Shown piece by piece: positions 23,374 to 31,425 of a stretch of 43,025 nt of DNA. Origin of the DNA: CAYRLZ01 sp964425275 (GTDB taxonomy: Bacteria; Hydrothermota; Tepidihabitantia; Tepidihabitantales; JBDRVQ01); the NCBI GenBank assembly GCA_964425275.1, contig CAYRLZ010000021.1:1-43025 (forward strand), in the 5' to 3' direction. Both the position numbers and the translations under genes were made by a program. Below the pieces are notes generated by a model that saw only the letters and a program-made list of their open reading frames with translations, made no database searches and was not told the DNA's origin. Numbering within the stretch: position 1 is the first letter of the stretch; every line of letters starts with the position of its first letter.

Positions 23374-23889
23374 TCATCCAAAGACTTTCTTTATCGTCGC
23401 CCGACTGAAGCCCCTTCTCGCTAAAAGTCCTTTCAGTTTGCCTTTTATAAAATTTTCCCTCATTTCTTTATCCATCCCCTTTCTCTTGGCCAGTGCCTCA
23501 TAATGCGCCAGATATTTCTTTATCAATGCCTCCGCCAAATCTATCTCCTCTTCTTTTCTCGGTGTTAATAACTCATCAACCATCTCGTCGGGAATCCCCT
23601 TTCTCTTCAATTCTCTCCTTATAGCAACGGTTCCTTTTTTGCGAAAGGAAAGAGAATGGCTAATATAGCGCCGGGCAAATTCCTTATCATTTAAAAACCC
23701 CCTCTCGGTCATCTCTTCCGTAATCGCTTCTACCCACTCTTTATTTTCGGCGGTAAGTTCCTTGCGGCGCCGCAAAAGATAGGTAAACAGACGAAGGCGA
23801 AACTCTTCTTTTGTCCAACTCTTTTTTCTCAACAGAAAAAGGGCGTAATTTTTTAATTTGGTCAAAAGAAAAGATGCCTCTTCAATCAT
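23374..23889 (-). CDS. recX: RecX-family regulatory protein
   Basis: 171 residues, all helical and highly charged, with three-helix RecX repeats: ALFLLRKKSWTKEEFRLRL, FLNDKEFARRYISHSLSFRK followed by IRRELKRKGIPDEMVDELL, and LLARRGFSRATIKKVF at the end. RecX binds RecA filaments and modulates recombination. recA is not in the window. Its ATG overlaps the end of the glycosyltransferase gene by 4 nt. Confidence 0.88.
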   Translation of the reverse strand: MIEEASFLLTKLKNYALFLLRKKSWTKEEFRLRLFTYLLRRRKELTAENKEWVEAITEEMTERGFLNDKEFARRYISHSLSFRKKGTVAIRRELKRKGIPDEMVDELLTPRKEEEIDLAEALIKKYLAHYEALAKRKGMDKEMRENFIKGKLKGLLARRGFSRATIKKVFG

Positions 23890-25310
23890 CGCCGATAAAT
23901 CTCATACATCTCAATCTCCCTTATCTTCTTATAACCCAATTCTTCCAATTTATAGAATGCCTTATCCCGTTCGCTCAATATCCCAACGACCAGCCGGGGA
24001 ATCCCTTCTTGTATTTTCCTTCGGATTTCTTCGGGTGAGGAGAGATTTAATAACCGACGACCTCTTTCGGAAAATCTTAAGGCAAATGGAAAATCCGGAC
24101 AGGTTTCATAGTCATCAAGATTTTGCCGCCGGGCTAAAACCGGGAGATTGGGACCAAAGACCAAGATTTTCTCACCGGGTGACGATTCCCGTGATATCTC
24201 ATCTATTACCTTTTTAATCAAAGGGAGGTGATACTTTTGATAAAAGGGACGAAAATTACCCGTATAATTATAAATAATAAAGATGGAACTCAAAATATAG
24301 AAAAAGCCGAGGAAGAATAAGATAAGTTTAATCCGATAATTACTAAAAGCCGGAAAGGAAAGAGAAGAAATATAAGGGAGGACAAAGATTATTAGATACG
24401 GGATTACCTGAATGAAATACTGGAAGTGGGTGGGCGATATTAATAGGTAATAGATAATAAAGGTAATGCCCCCCAAGATGAGAGAGAAGAATTCAAATTG
24501 ATAATCCTGCCGGCGGGGAAGATAATAGCGAAAAGCGAGTATTGCTGTAATTATTATCAATAGATTCTGAGGAAGGAAAAAGACCTTCCCTAAGATTGCC
24601 AGTTTATTAGCCAGGATTTGTCCCAGATTATCCGATGCCCCCCGCACTAAATGATAATAGACGGTATCAGTTAAAAAATTTCTGGGCGCAAGAAAGAAAA
24701 AATAGAGACCAATTCCCTGGGTAAGAACAAAGCCAAAAAGAAAAGGCATAACTCCCTTTTTACCCTTATGCCTCCGGATGTAATATAAATAAAATGGTAA
24801 GAGGAGAAGAAATATTATCCTCGTCTCACCCGCCAGCCCCAGAAAGATTCCGGACAAAAACAGTCTTTCCTGATAAAGAAAAAGGAGAGATAGGAAATTA
24901 AAGATGTTAACCAAGATGTGCGGTTTATTCAATGGAATCCAAGCCAGAAATAGACCGTTAGCCAAATAGACAAAAATGAGAAAGATTATCGCCTCCCGGG
25001 AGATGCGGGCAATTCGCTTATTTAGGTAATAAAAAAGTAGTAGCCCGAAGATAATTCCGAGACAAGCAAAAAAGAACCGGCCGGCAAAAAATCCGCTCAT
25101 CCCCCAACGAGCAAACGGCAAAAGGGGAAAAAACGAGAGGGGCATCTGCGGTAAGAAGAAATCCCGATAGGCAACCTTGCCAAGAAGTGTCTCATTAGCC
25201 GCGGTTAAAAAGGCCAGTTCGTCGGAATCAATCACCCGAATGAAGATTAAGAGAAAGAGCAAAAGGGCGAAGAGCGAAAAGAGAATAAGGAAAAATATCT
25301 TCTTTTGCAC
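23886..25310 (-). CDS. GT-C-type membrane glycosyltransferase (ArnT/PMT-like)
   Basis: 474 residues, about ten to twelve transmembrane segments and a soluble C-terminus of about 100 residues. The first loop has the acidic pair expected of GT-C enzymes (RVIDSDELAFLTAANETLLG followed by VAYRDFFLPQMPLSFF). These enzymes move sugars from polyprenyl-phosphate donors onto lipid or protein acceptors outside the membrane; the acceptor here is unknown. Starts at GTG 25310, 6 nt after a -10 box. Co-transcribed with recX. Confidence 0.78.
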   Translation of the reverse strand: MQKKIFFLILFSLFALLLFLLIFIRVIDSDELAFLTAANETLLGKVAYRDFFLPQMPLSFFPLLPFARWGMSGFFAGRFFFACLGIIFGLLLFYYLNKRIARISREAIIFLIFVYLANGLFLAWIPLNKPHILVNIFNFLSLLFLYQERLFLSGIFLGLAGETRIIFLLLLPFYLYYIRRHKGKKGVMPFLFGFVLTQGIGLYFFFLAPRNFLTDTVYYHLVRGASDNLGQILANKLAILGKVFFLPQNLLIIITAILAFRYYLPRRQDYQFEFFSLILGGITFIIYYLLISPTHFQYFIQVIPYLIIFVLPYISSLSFPAFSNYRIKLILFFLGFFYILSSIFIIYNYTGNFRPFYQKYHLPLIKKVIDEISRESSPGEKILVFGPNLPVLARRQNLDDYETCPDFPFALRFSERGRRLLNLSSPEEIRRKIQEGIPRLVVGILSERDKAFYKLEELGYKKIREIEMYEIYRR

Positions 25311-25316
25311 CGGCTT

Positions 25317-25344
25317 ATTTTAACGAATAAAATAAATATTGCAA
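25317..25344 (-). promoter_or_regulatory. Promoter of the glycosyltransferase-recX pair, predicted leaderless (GTG start)
   Basis: Minus strand: TTGCAA (25344-25339), 16-nt spacer, TAAAAT (25322-25317), then 6 nt to GTG 25310. Confidence 0.55.
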
Positions 25345-25356
25345 GTGGTCTTGTCT

Positions 25357-26571
25357 TTATGGTGGATAAGGGATACCCTCTAAAAAATTCTGCCGGTAGG
25401 CAAGATTAAAAGGCAGGGAATAGAAAAGGGTAGTATATAAACCAACCCGCCGCGGTCTCTTCAATAATCGGGATAAAATATGACGGAAACTATAAAAACT
25501 TGATTTTAACCAGAGCGGCTCCTGGGGCGTAATTAAAGGGTGATAGGACAGATAAACTAATGATGCCTCTTTATCCTTTTGAAAGAAGCGCAACTCAATA
25601 AAATCCGGGTCAATCAATCTAAGATTCCGGGCAATCGGTTCATAGAAAACCCCCTCTTTTAAGAAAAGCCCAATCCTCAATCCGACAAGCATCCTCTCCG
25701 ATTGAATTCTCTTCACTTCTCTCCTCTTCTTTTTGGCTAATCTCTCATCTAATGAATATAACTCATCGGAGGTAATAAAATCCTCGGTCAAAAAGATAAC
25801 CCGGACACCCACCTTACTCAGAAATGTCAAATAGTCCGGATAGTCTAAAATAGCCATTGAGGCATTTACGATCCACTCCTTTTTATAAGACCAGAGACTA
25901 AAAAATATCTCCCGGTAATATTCCACATCCGCGGCAATATCTTCATCTTGCAGGAAGACCCTTTTATGAGGTAAGGTTATTATCTCACCAATTATCTCTT
26001 CCTTTTCTCGTTTTTTTATTCTATTGTTGTAGTAAAGTGCCTGGGTACAGAATGGTCGGAATTGCTTGGGACAGAAACACCCGAGGATAAAGGTAGTTGA
26101 TTGATAGCGGGAAAAGAAATGGGGCATTAAGTCCCAGCGCGGCAGGAGATAAGTAGGAGCATCTTTGGCATTATATACTTCGGCCAACCTTCCCATTTTT
26201 AGGTCTTGCTTTATTTCCCCAAAGCAATTTAAGATATTTCCCCGGACAAAGCTAAATCCCCTTGCCATCTCTTCGTCAATTGATATCCGAGGACCAAAAA
26301 GTATCACCACCTTTCCTTTGGCCCTGATGGCCTCAGCCATTTCTCTTATCTTGCTCTTTGGGACAATCAGTGGTGTATAAATTAAAATCACCTCACCCAA
26401 TTTTTCCCAGGGTAGTCTCTCCACCCTTTCGTCAAAATAAGAAAAATCTCCTTCGGGAATAAAATTCGCCACCTGCAAAATCTCTTGGTTAGGATATAAA
26501 AGTAAGCCAGCACCTCTTGCTAAATTCCCCGTATCTTGCGCTCCGGCCGGATAGATAAAAGAGAACCTCAT
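25357..26571 (-). CDS. B12-binding / radical SAM-like protein with non-canonical cysteines
   Basis: 404 residues from ATG 26571 (MRFSFIYPAGAQDTGNLARG), 10 nt after the previous stop; 12 more codons upstream overlap that gene and are rejected. The N-terminal 130 residues resemble the cobalamin-binding-like Rossmann domain of BchE-type radical SAM proteins (KLGEVILIYTPLIVPKSK, VVILFGPRIS). At the place of the radical SAM CxxxCxxC there is only GCFCPKQFRPFC (CxC-x7-C). VFLQDEDIAADVEYYREIFF and ILDYPDYLTFLSKVGVRVIF follow as in the SAM barrel. It may be a degenerate or unusual family member; catalytic function is uncertain. Confidence 0.65.
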   Translation of the reverse strand: MRFSFIYPAGAQDTGNLARGAGLLLYPNQEILQVANFIPEGDFSYFDERVERLPWEKLGEVILIYTPLIVPKSKIREMAEAIRAKGKVVILFGPRISIDEEMARGFSFVRGNILNCFGEIKQDLKMGRLAEVYNAKDAPTYLLPRWDLMPHFFSRYQSTTFILGCFCPKQFRPFCTQALYYNNRIKKREKEEIIGEIITLPHKRVFLQDEDIAADVEYYREIFFSLWSYKKEWIVNASMAILDYPDYLTFLSKVGVRVIFLTEDFITSDELYSLDERLAKKKRREVKRIQSERMLVGLRIGLFLKEGVFYEPIARNLRLIDPDFIELRFFQKDKEASLVYLSYHPLITPQEPLWLKSSFYSFRHILSRLLKRPRRVGLYTTLFYSLPFNLAYRQNFLEGIPYPP

Positions 26572-26581
26572 TTTCAACCCT

Positions 26582-29500
26582 TTATTCAAAAGCCTTAACT
26601 TTGGCAATTGGGTAGGAGTTCCCTTTGGTTTTTAAGAATAAGAAATAGAGACCAGAAGAAACCTTACGGCCTTTTTCATCGCGCCGATTCCAAAAGATAC
26701 TACCTGACTCTTTGGCGATGAGATTTTTAATTAGCGAACCTTTGACATCGTATATCTGATAGATACAGGGACTAAGGGCTTCCTGGGGATTTATCCAGTG
26801 GATAAATAACTTAGAAGAAAATGGATTAGGGAATACCCGAATCTTAAAGGAAGGGATTGGTTGGCTTTTTTTTGCCACAAAATTAGGCACTTCGGGTAGT
26901 CGCTGAACAACTTCAACATCATCCAGATAAAATCCTTCACCTACCCGACCGTCGTTATCGCTCTTAAAGGCAAATCTCACCTGAATCGTCTCACCGGCGG
27001 GCAAAAATGCTAAATTATAAGATTCTTGACACCAATCACTCTCAATCTGCTTTCCCTCCCCTAAGGCACCTCCGGTGCCAATAAAATCCAGGGTGCAGGC
27101 TCGGTCACGCTTGAGGATAATCACATATACCCCATCTACTCCATAGATGGGAAGTTTAAACCAGCGCCAGAATTTTAAATAAGAGTTTTCTTCCACCATA
27201 AAGGGAATCGTCTGAACCCAGCAATTCATATTATCATTATATCTACCCGTTCCCCGCTCACCGCAATACCAGGAATAATTGCCAGAATGAGCGCGCCGGG
27301 ATGAGATGTGCCAGAGATTACCACTACCACCCGTTTGCCAGAGGGAGTCTCCTCTTTCCATATCATCCGCCATTCCGGCTTGACCAATCAGCAACGAAAA
27401 GGTATCAAAAAAAGTCCCTGAGGCACATCGGATAGTTAATTGCAACTTACCTAAATAAGAACCCGGACAGAAAGGCGAGATAGAGATAAGAAATGTATTA
27501 GGAATCTGTTTGACCGACTTGGGGGTTATCTCGCCATAAAACAAACTCTCCGGTGAAAAGACAGTAATATACGGGTCAAGGGAAGAAAGACTTGCCCAAG
27601 TATTATGCCCAATACCTAAACCGGAATTAGCAAGCGAAATATTAATCTTCTTTTCCTGACCGGGAAGAGAAGGTTTATCTTTTACCTGGGGGTGATGAAT
27701 ACTAAGAAGCGGTGTGCCAATCAAGAGTGTCGGTTTATAAATCCTTTCCGAGTCTGCCTTCACCACCAAATTAAGATAAGAACAATGTCCATTAGGCGCA
27801 TCACCAATGGTGAGCTGAAAACCATTTTTTATAAACAAAGATTCGCCCGGTCCCAGATAACCAAGAAAGGCAACCGAGTCAGTGATTATAATTAGAGAGT
27901 CGGAAGAGGTAAGAGAGAGATTGATGTTGGCCACTGGTTCGCTGCCGCAGTTCTTAAAACCGCAAGACAAGAATACGGTCTCCCCGGGGTTGGGGATTTT
28001 ATCGCTATTACCAAGAGAATCATTAAGAAAAAACCCGGTGAAATTTACATAACCACCCCTGACCACCGGTATTTGTCTCTCGCAGGGGTAAAAGTTCTTG
28101 GCGGTCACGGTAAGGGAAAAATCACCCAAATCATCAGTTCTTGCCTGCAAAAATACCTCTCCTCGCTCCGAGGTATTTCCCCGGTCATAAGAACTGCCTT
28201 CCTTCATCAAACAGACCAGGGCGTCTTTCACTGGTCTTCCTTGATAAGAGACACTAACCAAAATCCTACTTTCGCCCTGAGGAATACTCATCGGCGAATA
28301 GACAGTTAAAGAATCGGGTTTGTTTGTCCAAGGTGTTAACTCTGGGTCACCGAGGAGATTCAACTGATACTGATGCCAACGATAGACGTTCCGTGAGCGC
28401 GAAAATGGGATATAATGCATCTTCGCATAAGAGAGGGCCTCTCCTAACCGTCGGTCTTTTTTCAGGAGTTCATAAAAGAAACGGGTGTCAAACTTATCCG
28501 AATAGCCAAAACCGGGATTTCCTGGTGAACCCCAGCCATAACTGGAATTGCCAATAAAGGCAATCCCACCGCCTCTTGGATTTAAGAGATAATGCTCGGC
28601 GATACAGTCATAATCAAAAGCCTGAGTCCAGCAGCCGATTGAGTAGAGGATACCAAACTTTCCTTGATTGGTTATCGTATCCATATCCTGATTACTAAGC
28701 GCACCGATGCCGGTGCTCATCACATCAATCCAGCCGTGCCCATCGTGGTTTAAGAGATTCTTTCCCCTCCGCATCTCGGCCATAACCGCCTCCCGGGTCT
28801 CATTGCCCCGTGATTCGTATAACTTCGTAATATTAAAGTTAGAAGAAAAGGCCTCTCTTTCTATCATATCCTTATGTTTGCCGCCATCGGTATAAGGGTC
28901 ATGCCACAAGACCTCAGCGAAGAAGAGGGCATCTTGTAAATAATCCGCCGGCGGTGATTTTTCATAAGTCAAAACCTTATTGACAAAGGCCTGCGCCTCG
29001 GAAATTGTATTAACCGGTGCCCGACCAACGAACAAATCCGGATATAAGTCAACCGAATCCTCAACTTCACCAAAGATGGTATCGCCATCAAAATTCCAGT
29101 TCCCATCTAAATCCGAATAGTAGAGGTCACAGGGCAACCTATCTTCCCGGGGATGGAAATTGGCACTACAGGTCATCGCGTAAGCATATCGACATGGTAT
29201 TATATCAACATCCCCACCTAAAAGAACCCACTTCAACCCGGAATCAGGAAGAGCCCTTAAATAATTTCTAATCTTCTCTGGTCTATCCCTACCGGGATAA
29301 TTTGCCTCAATCCAAGAGACCGTCCTTATTACCGCCGGCACGCCCTTCTTTGTCTTCCAGTTAGCCAGCCTACCAAAAACTGTATCCAGGGGTGGTGAGG
29401 TAATAATAAGATACTCAAAGTATTGGCTCAAAATGGAAAAGGAAAAACTTCGCTTTGGGCTTTGGGCTTTGGACCTTGCGTCTTCATCGTAATCCAGTTC

Positions 29501-30040
29501 TAACCTTAGTTTCTTATAGAACACAACCTTCCCATCCCTCGGCTGATACTGCACCGGGTATATTAAAAATTCTACTAAACAGTCTTTCTCGGCTTCTTTC
29601 TCTGCTGAAAAGAAAACTCCGCAACCTTTAAGGTCAAAAATCCTTCCGGGATAAAAAAGAGTGGAGCGATAGACTTCATCTACTGGGAAGACAAAATCTT
29701 TTACTCTCTTTTGACTGAGGATTGATTGCGGTTGAGCCGGGAGAATTAAATACCTTCCGGATAAAGTCTCACCAACCAGAGGTAAAACCCTAACCTTGCT
29801 CAGTTGTGAATTGGGTGGCAAAGAAATAGTTAAGGGTAGGACCGGCAGTTGAGGTTTCCCAACCTCATCCGTTACCTCACAACCAGAAAGGAGAAGGACA
29901 TCATAAAATTGACCAATAGCCTCAACAAATGCTTGACTAAAACTCAGGTCTTGGCTTGAAAAGTTAATCTCCTTTACCTTTATTTGGGTTTGACCGAAAA
30001 GAAAAAGGGAGAAAAAACCTAAGGTGAGAAAAATCTTCAT
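26582..30040 (-). CDS. Secreted gingipain-family (C25) cysteine peptidase with C-terminal sorting domain
   Basis: 1152 residues. Signal peptide (MKIFLTLGFFSLFLFGQTQI). A propeptide-like region is followed by the C25 domain at about 205-575: EYLIITSPPLD, VLLGGDVDIIPCRY, the catalytic histidine in LLNHDGHGWIDVM (about 434) and the catalytic cysteine in YSIGCWTQAFD (about 468), then NSSYGWGSPGN and NLLGDPELTPWT. Ig-like segments follow, then a MAM/choice-of-anchor J-like domain (about 890-1050: MADDMERGDSLWQ, FYLDDVEVV) and a FlgD/T9SS-like C-terminus (FPNPFSSKLFIHW, KVSSGLYFLFLK). Likely role: extracellular protein degradation or processing of surface proteins. Leaderless start predicted. Confidence 0.93.
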   Translation of the reverse strand: MKIFLTLGFFSLFLFGQTQIKVKEINFSSQDLSFSQAFVEAIGQFYDVLLLSGCEVTDEVGKPQLPVLPLTISLPPNSQLSKVRVLPLVGETLSGRYLILPAQPQSILSQKRVKDFVFPVDEVYRSTLFYPGRIFDLKGCGVFFSAEKEAEKDCLVEFLIYPVQYQPRDGKVVFYKKLRLELDYDEDARSKAQSPKRSFSFSILSQYFEYLIITSPPLDTVFGRLANWKTKKGVPAVIRTVSWIEANYPGRDRPEKIRNYLRALPDSGLKWVLLGGDVDIIPCRYAYAMTCSANFHPREDRLPCDLYYSDLDGNWNFDGDTIFGEVEDSVDLYPDLFVGRAPVNTISEAQAFVNKVLTYEKSPPADYLQDALFFAEVLWHDPYTDGGKHKDMIEREAFSSNFNITKLYESRGNETREAVMAEMRRGKNLLNHDGHGWIDVMSTGIGALSNQDMDTITNQGKFGILYSIGCWTQAFDYDCIAEHYLLNPRGGGIAFIGNSSYGWGSPGNPGFGYSDKFDTRFFYELLKKDRRLGEALSYAKMHYIPFSRSRNVYRWHQYQLNLLGDPELTPWTNKPDSLTVYSPMSIPQGESRILVSVSYQGRPVKDALVCLMKEGSSYDRGNTSERGEVFLQARTDDLGDFSLTVTAKNFYPCERQIPVVRGGYVNFTGFFLNDSLGNSDKIPNPGETVFLSCGFKNCGSEPVANINLSLTSSDSLIIITDSVAFLGYLGPGESLFIKNGFQLTIGDAPNGHCSYLNLVVKADSERIYKPTLLIGTPLLSIHHPQVKDKPSLPGQEKKINISLANSGLGIGHNTWASLSSLDPYITVFSPESLFYGEITPKSVKQIPNTFLISISPFCPGSYLGKLQLTIRCASGTFFDTFSLLIGQAGMADDMERGDSLWQTGGSGNLWHISSRRAHSGNYSWYCGERGTGRYNDNMNCWVQTIPFMVEENSYLKFWRWFKLPIYGVDGVYVIILKRDRACTLDFIGTGGALGEGKQIESDWCQESYNLAFLPAGETIQVRFAFKSDNDGRVGEGFYLDDVEVVQRLPEVPNFVAKKSQPIPSFKIRVFPNPFSSKLFIHWINPQEALSPCIYQIYDVKGSLIKNLIAKESGSIFWNRRDEKGRKVSSGLYFLFLKTKGNSYPIAKVKAFE

Positions 30041-30047
30041 AACCCAA

Positions 30048-30076
30048 ATTATACCTCGGAAAATAAGTCAAGTCAA
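30048..30076 (-). promoter_or_regulatory. Promoter of the C25 peptidase gene, predicted leaderless
   Basis: Minus strand: TTGACT (30076-30071), 17-nt spacer, TATAAT (30053-30048), 7 nt to ATG 30040. A second TTGACT overlaps at 30071-30066 but would leave a 12-nt spacer. Confidence 0.65.
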
Positions 30077-30349
30077 TAAAACACCGCATCTTCTGACAAA
30101 GACCAACCGAGATTACTACCTTAAAAATCTACAATATCTTTAGGTAAAGGTGGAGACTACCTCTGGTTACGTAAGGCTCCAGTTAAAATCTCTTTTTTAT
30201 ATAATGTTCCTCTTGCCTTTCTGTTCTTTATAGGTTATTATTACCATTCATTTTGGCTTTTCTTTTTATTTAACCTCTTATTATACATAATACATAAACT
30301 TAGAGAAATTTCCATACACTTCGGGACACTACCCCCACAAGTCAATTGG

Positions 30350-30376
30350 AAAAATATTACTGTCAGTAATATTTTT
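30350..30376. promoter_or_regulatory. Perfect 27-nt palindrome heading array copy B
   Basis: 13-nt arms AAAAATATTACTG and CAGTAATATTTTT flank one T. The design (odd length, central T, about 30 nt before the conserved block) is that of the palindrome at 7364-7384, although the arm sequences differ. As RNA it would be a stem too tight to fold without opening some central pairs, so a protein-binding DNA site is more likely. Confidence 0.6.
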
Positions 30377-30729
30377 AGACCCCGAATTTTTTATCTAAGT
30401 CTTTGATTTGACAATACTTATAGGATTTTTTAGCCAAGATAGGGGGTGGTATAGGGGGTGCTATTGGGGATGGTATTAAGAACCCTATTCTAAGTCCTAT
30501 TCTAAATCCTATTCTTAATCCTATTCGGTATCCTATTAGGAATTCTATTCTCTTTCCTATTAAGGGTTCTATTCCCTTTCCTATTCAGGATTCTATTCTC
30601 CGCCCTATTGGGGGTGCTATTCGGGATGCTATTCTCAATCCTATTCTCTTTTCTATCCTGAGTGCTATTTTAGGTGGAGTAGATAACTTAATCCCGAGCG
30701 GGAAAGATGGGTGGAAAGATGGGGATTAA
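30350..30729 (+). repeat. 12-nt-periodic array element, copy B
   Basis: Palindrome (30350-30376), 28-nt spacer, conserved 27-nt block (30405-30431), then twenty 12-nt units in perfect phase from 30436 to 30675. Most units read [CTG]CTATT followed by six variable bases that almost always end in T. A stop-free frame crosses the array (pattern x-[PSAG]-I-x: NPILSPILNPILNPIRYPIR) to TAA at 30727-30729, but it has a TAG directly before it and no ATG, GTG or TTG, so it is probably untranslated as it stands. The rest of the 30041-30784 gap holds the peptidase promoter and otherwise nothing I can name. Confidence 0.85.
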
Positions 30730-30784
30730 AAATTTTCCCAAACATTGACAAGAACTCCTTTTTTTATCAACTGCTGAAATGCCC

Positions 30785-31390
30785 TTACTTCAAATTGACT
30801 ATCTTTTTCATTGGGAATTTTTCTCGGCTTTCCAATACCAGGAAATAGATACCGATAGGCTTCTCCGATAAAGATAAAATCCTATTACCTTCGGAAAGTC
30901 TCTCCCTTTTAACCAGTTTCCCTTGGGTATCATAAACTCTAATAAATAGTCCTTTATCATTATTAGCCCGGATTTCAAATTTCCCCCGGCCAATTAAAGG
31001 CAGACATTCAAAAAAGACCTCTTCCCTCTTTTCCCTTTCCTCTATCCCTGCTCCATAATACTCCAATGCCCGATAGCCATTCGCGTCATTGGCAAGATGG
31101 ATTATGCCATTATTGTAACAAACACTACCTGCGATACCATCGGTAACATAATAGCCAACTTCCTTTACATTTATTGGGTCAGAGACATCCCAGATTCTTA
31201 ATCCCGCATAGCCATTACCAATAAATGCGAGGTTTCCTATAACCTGCACACCGATAAGTTGTGCTCCTTGGACCGATGGATGTTGGGCAATCCGGCGTGG
31301 GTTATCAGGGTCTCTAACATTTATCACTCCTAAGCCGTCAAAACTTTCAGCCACATAGGCAATGGTATCAACTACCCAGAGGTCAATCAT
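30785..31390 (-). CDS. C-terminal part of a frameshifted LVIVD-repeat propeller protein, with sorting domain
   Basis: 201 codons from the first in-frame ATG. LVIVD-type repeats continue from the upstream fragment (VDTIAYVAESFDGLGVINVR, IGNLAFIGNGYAGLRIWDVS) and a FlgD/T9SS-like domain ends the protein (IRVYDTQGKLVKRERL, PIGIYFLVLESRE). The frame is open upstream of this ATG to about 31475, where it joins the 31426-32985 fragment after a one-base shift. It has no signal peptide, promoter or ribosome-binding site of its own, so it is not expected to be an independent gene. Confidence 0.75.
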   Translation of the reverse strand: MIDLWVVDTIAYVAESFDGLGVINVRDPDNPRRIAQHPSVQGAQLIGVQVIGNLAFIGNGYAGLRIWDVSDPINVKEVGYYVTDGIAGSVCYNNGIIHLANDANGYRALEYYGAGIEEREKREEVFFECLPLIGRGKFEIRANNDKGLFIRVYDTQGKLVKRERLSEGNRILSLSEKPIGIYFLVLESREKFPMKKIVNLK

Positions 31391-31425
31391 TACTCCTTCG
31401 GGAGGGTGAACTGGGATATGACCCC

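Noticed and set aside
30436..30675. CRISPR array
   Set aside because: Units are 12 nt with a six-base fixed part and no true spacers; CRISPR repeats are about 23-47 nt with spacers of similar size, and no cas gene is present.
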